A model generated the notes under the pieces. That model was not told the DNA's origin. It saw nothing but the letters and a program-made list of their open reading frames with translations, and searched no databases. From the NCBI GenBank assembly GCA_047606825.1, contig JASGDY010000017.1, positions 1 through 23,620 on the forward strand: a DNA stretch of 23,620 nucleotides, read 5' to 3'. The position numbers were made by a program, and so were the translations under genes. The stretch is from Rhizosphaericola sp047606825. Its GTDB lineage: Bacteria > Bacteroidota > Bacteroidia > Chitinophagales > Chitinophagaceae. Numbering within the stretch: position 1 is the stretch's first letter; the number at the start of each line of letters is the position of its first letter. This document shows, piece after piece, positions 21,246 through 23,620 of this stretch.

Positions 21246-23620
21246 ATGCAGGTTTTAAAATTTGGTGGCTCGTCTGTCGCCAACGCGGATAATATCAAAA
21301 AAGTCGTACAGATTGTTACACACAACAACTACCCTCAACAGCTGGTCGTCGTCTCTGCCATGAAAGGCGTGACGGACAAGCTCATCGAACTCGGACAGAA
21401 GGCCCACCAATCCGAAAAAGCATACGAGGTCCTGCTGCAATCCTTGCTGGAACAGCATATCGAGGCCGCCAACCAACTCTTGCCCGTCGCAACAAGGAGT
21501 AGTTGCCTGAGCATGATTATGCAGCATTTCAACGAACTGGAAGACATCTGCCAGAGCGTTTTCCGCTTGCAGGAACTGTCGCCCGCAACGAAAGACCGCA
21601 TCGTGAGTTTTGGGGAGCTGCTGTCGAGCAAAATCATATCGGCATACCTCGCTTCGATTGAGGTCAGCAATGTATGGCTGGATGCTCGCGCACTCATATT
21701 GACCAACGACAACTATGGTTATGCGGGCGTGGATTTTGAAAAGACAAACCAACAGATACAGGAACATTTAAAGACATTTCCGTCCAAGCTATACATGGCA
21801 CCAGGCTTTATCGCGCGTGGTTACAGCGGTCATGTGACGACATTGGGACGTGGCGGTTCGGACTATACGGCGGCGATATTTGCGGCGGCGGTGGATGCGG
21901 ACACACTGGAAATATGGACCGATGTTTCGGGTATGATGACCGCTGACCCGCGCTGGGTTACGAACGCCAAACCTATTCCACAGATTTCGTACAAAGAAGC
22001 GATGGAACTGTCGCATTTCGGTGCCAAAGTGGTCTATCCGCCGACGATATTGCCGGTGATGCAAAAAGGTATTCCGGTATTGGTCAAGAATACGTTTGCA
22101 CCGGAGGACGAGGGCACGTTGATGAATGCGACGACGGCGCACGACAGCAATATTGTTTCGGGTATTTCCAGTATTACGGAAGTGTCGCTGTTGAGTCTGG
22201 AAGGCGCGGGAATGGTTGGTGTACCGGGCGTTTCCAAGACTTTGTTTGAGGCGTTGGCAAGTGCCGACATCAACGTCATATTGATTACGCAAGGCTCGTC
22301 CGAATATTCCATCTGTGTCGCGGTCAACGCGGTTGATGCTGCCAAGGCGCGTGATGCCGTCAACAAAGCATTCCGTTTTGAGATTGCCAACCACAAAGTA
22401 GAACCTGTAAAAGAGGAAAACAACCTGTCCATCGTGGCACTCGTCGGTGACAAGATGAAAAGCCATCCCAATATCAGCGGACGTATGTTTGCCACACTGG
22501 GACGTAATGGTATCAACGTCCGCGCGATTGCCCAAGGCTCTTCCGAAAAAAATATTTCCGCGGTCATCTCGGTCAACGACGTGAAAAAAGCGGTCAATGT
22601 TTTGCATGAAGTTTTCTTTGAATCCGTCTATAAACAGTTGAACGTGTATGTCGTCGGAACCGGAAATGTTGGTAGCAGATTGTTGGAACAAATATGTCAA
22701 CAGTATAGTTATTTGCAAAAGCACCTCGGCGTCAACGTCCGTGTCGTCGGGCTTGCCAACAGCAAAAAAATGTGCAGCAGTTACGACCAGTTGGGCGTCA
22801 ATCTGGAACGTTGGAAAGACGTGCTGGACAAAGGCGCGGAGTTCAATCTCGATGCTTTTGTCAATACCGTCATCGAGCGTAACCTGCGCAATTCCGTATT
22901 CGTTGACGTTACTGCCAACGCCGCCGTCGCTGGCGTGTACGACAGACTTTTGTCCAAAAGCATAGCGGTCGTGGCATGCAACAAGATTGCTGCATCGTCG
23001 GCGTACCGCAACTATGAAAACCTCAAATCCCTTTCGCATGAATTTAACGCGCCGTTTTTGTTTGAAACCAATGTGGGCGCGGGTTTGCCGGTGATTGGCA
23101 CTTTAAACGATTTGGTGCGCAGCGGCGACAAAATCAATAAAATACAGGCGGTGCTCTCCGGTACGCTCAATTTTGTTTTTAATAATTACGATGCGACCAA
23201 ACCGTTTTCGGAAGTCGTAAGACAGGCGCAGACGGAAGGTTATACCGAGCCCGATCCACGTCTCGACTTGGGCGGTACCGATGTGATGCGCAAGATTATG
23301 ATATTGGCACGCGAGACGGGCGCCCAACTGGAAATGGAAGACGTGGAAAACAAATCTTTCCTCCCCGTATCCTGTTTTGACGGCACGGTCGAGGACTTTT
23401 ACAAAGAAATGGAAAAACATGAAGCGCATTTCAAAGCATTGTACGATGCCGCCAATAAAAATGGTTGTAAATTGAAATTCGTCGCGGAATATGCGGATGG
23501 AAAAGCTTCCGTAGGTTTGCAACAGGTATTGCCCCAGTCAGATTTTTACCATTTGTATGGCAAGGACAATATTGTCTTGTTTTATACAATGCGCTATCCC
23601 GACCAGCCGTTGGTCGTCAA
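21246..23620 (+). CDS. thrA: Bifunctional aspartokinase / homoserine dehydrogenase, 3' end beyond window
   Basis: 791 complete codons are present and the frame is still open at the window edge. Family members are about 815-820 aa, so little is missing. The aspartokinase domain starts MQVLKFGGSSVANADNI (catalytic KFGGSS) and has FGELLSSKII and GRGGSDYTAAIFAAA. Two ACT-type regulatory segments follow (about 315-460: VSLLSLEGAGMVGVPGVSKT, NLSIVALVGDKMKSHPNISG). The homoserine dehydrogenase begins with the Rossmann motif VYVVGTGNVGSRLLEQ near 466 and includes FETNVGAGLPVIGTL and VLSGTLNFVFNNY. It makes aspartyl phosphate and later homoserine, and is commonly feedback-inhibited by threonine. Confidence 0.96.
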   Translation, partial: MQVLKFGGSSVANADNIKKVVQIVTHNNYPQQLVVVSAMKGVTDKLIELGQKAHQSEKAYEVLLQSLLEQHIEAANQLLPVATRSSCLSMIMQHFNELEDICQSVFRLQELSPATKDRIVSFGELLSSKIISAYLASIEVSNVWLDARALILTNDNYGYAGVDFEKTNQQIQEHLKTFPSKLYMAPGFIARGYSGHVTTLGRGGSDYTAAIFAAAVDADTLEIWTDVSGMMTADPRWVTNAKPIPQISYKEAMELSHFGAKVVYPPTILPVMQKGIPVLVKNTFAPEDEGTLMNATTAHDSNIVSGISSITEVSLLSLEGAGMVGVPGVSKTLFEALASADINVILITQGSSEYSICVAVNAVDAAKARDAVNKAFRFEIANHKVEPVKEENNLSIVALVGDKMKSHPNISGRMFATLGRNGINVRAIAQGSSEKNISAVISVNDVKKAVNVLHEVFFESVYKQLNVYVVGTGNVGSRLLEQICQQYSYLQKHLGVNVRVVGLANSKKMCSSYDQLGVNLERWKDVLDKGAEFNLDAFVNTVIERNLRNSVFVDVTANAAVAGVYDRLLSKSIAVVACNKIAASSAYRNYENLKSLSHEFNAPFLFETNVGAGLPVIGTLNDLVRSGDKINKIQAVLSGTLNFVFNNYDATKPFSEVVRQAQTEGYTEPDPRLDLGGTDVMRKIMILARETGAQLEMEDVENKSFLPVSCFDGTVEDFYKEMEKHEAHFKALYDAANKNGCKLKFVAEYADGKASVGLQQVLPQSDFYHLYGKDNIVLFYTMRYPDQPLVV

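Noticed and set aside
21789..23039. A 416-codon frame on the minus strand
   Set aside because: It lies antisense within thrA, whose catalytic motifs run through the same span; composition is that of an antisense shadow.

Overview
The window looks like a chromosomal stretch of a Bacteroidota bacterium, probably Sphingobacteriia or Chitinophagia. This rests on a SusC/SusD pair, a TlpA-like protein fused to an N-terminal DUF4369-like domain, a HemJ-type protoporphyrinogen oxidase near hemH, A-rich leaders in place of Shine-Dalgarno sites, and a promoter of the TTTG-N19-TAnnTTTG class upstream of thrA. The genus cannot be fixed from the sequence alone.

Layout. 1-830 has no credible gene and is built of foldback and hairpin repeats. 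831-7063 is a nutrient-uptake locus on the minus strand: SusC, SusD, and beyond their terminator a GC-rich ROK-family protein. 7064-7637 is intergenic and holds the first copy of a 196-bp hairpin-rich element with terminal inverted repeats. 7638-10855 holds a divergent pair of exported enzymes, an M81 (MlrC-like) metallopeptidase on minus and a GH29 alpha-L-fucosidase on plus. 10859-11968 is a ParDE toxin-antitoxin cassette bracketed by near-identical 27-bp palindromes. Its antitoxin is intact, but parE is split by about 490 bp of repeats that begin with a second, inverted copy of the 196-bp element. 11971-15273 (minus) holds a tandem universal stress protein, hemJ, a vapBC-like pair with a frameshifted vapC, and hemH. 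15468-20842 (minus) holds an outer-membrane barrel protein, the remnant of a small lipoprotein, a GT2 glycosyltransferase, a TlpA-like thioredoxin protein and two tandem paralogous exported proteins of unknown function. 21246 to the end (plus) is thrA, aspartokinase/homoserine dehydrogenase, cut by the window edge.

Working together: SusCD imports an unknown ligand, and the neighbouring fucosidase suggests fucosylated glycans, though nothing in the sequence proves the substrate. HemJ and HemH carry out two late steps of haem synthesis. ThrA makes the threonine precursor, and the DNA between its promoter and start encodes a short peptide ending in a Thr/Ile-rich run. This looks like a leader peptide for threonine/isoleucine-responsive control.

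The strongest leads are the thrA leader peptide, the mobile hairpin element with its TTA-flanked ends, the inactivation of both toxin genes next to intact antitoxins, and the nested hairpins in parE.
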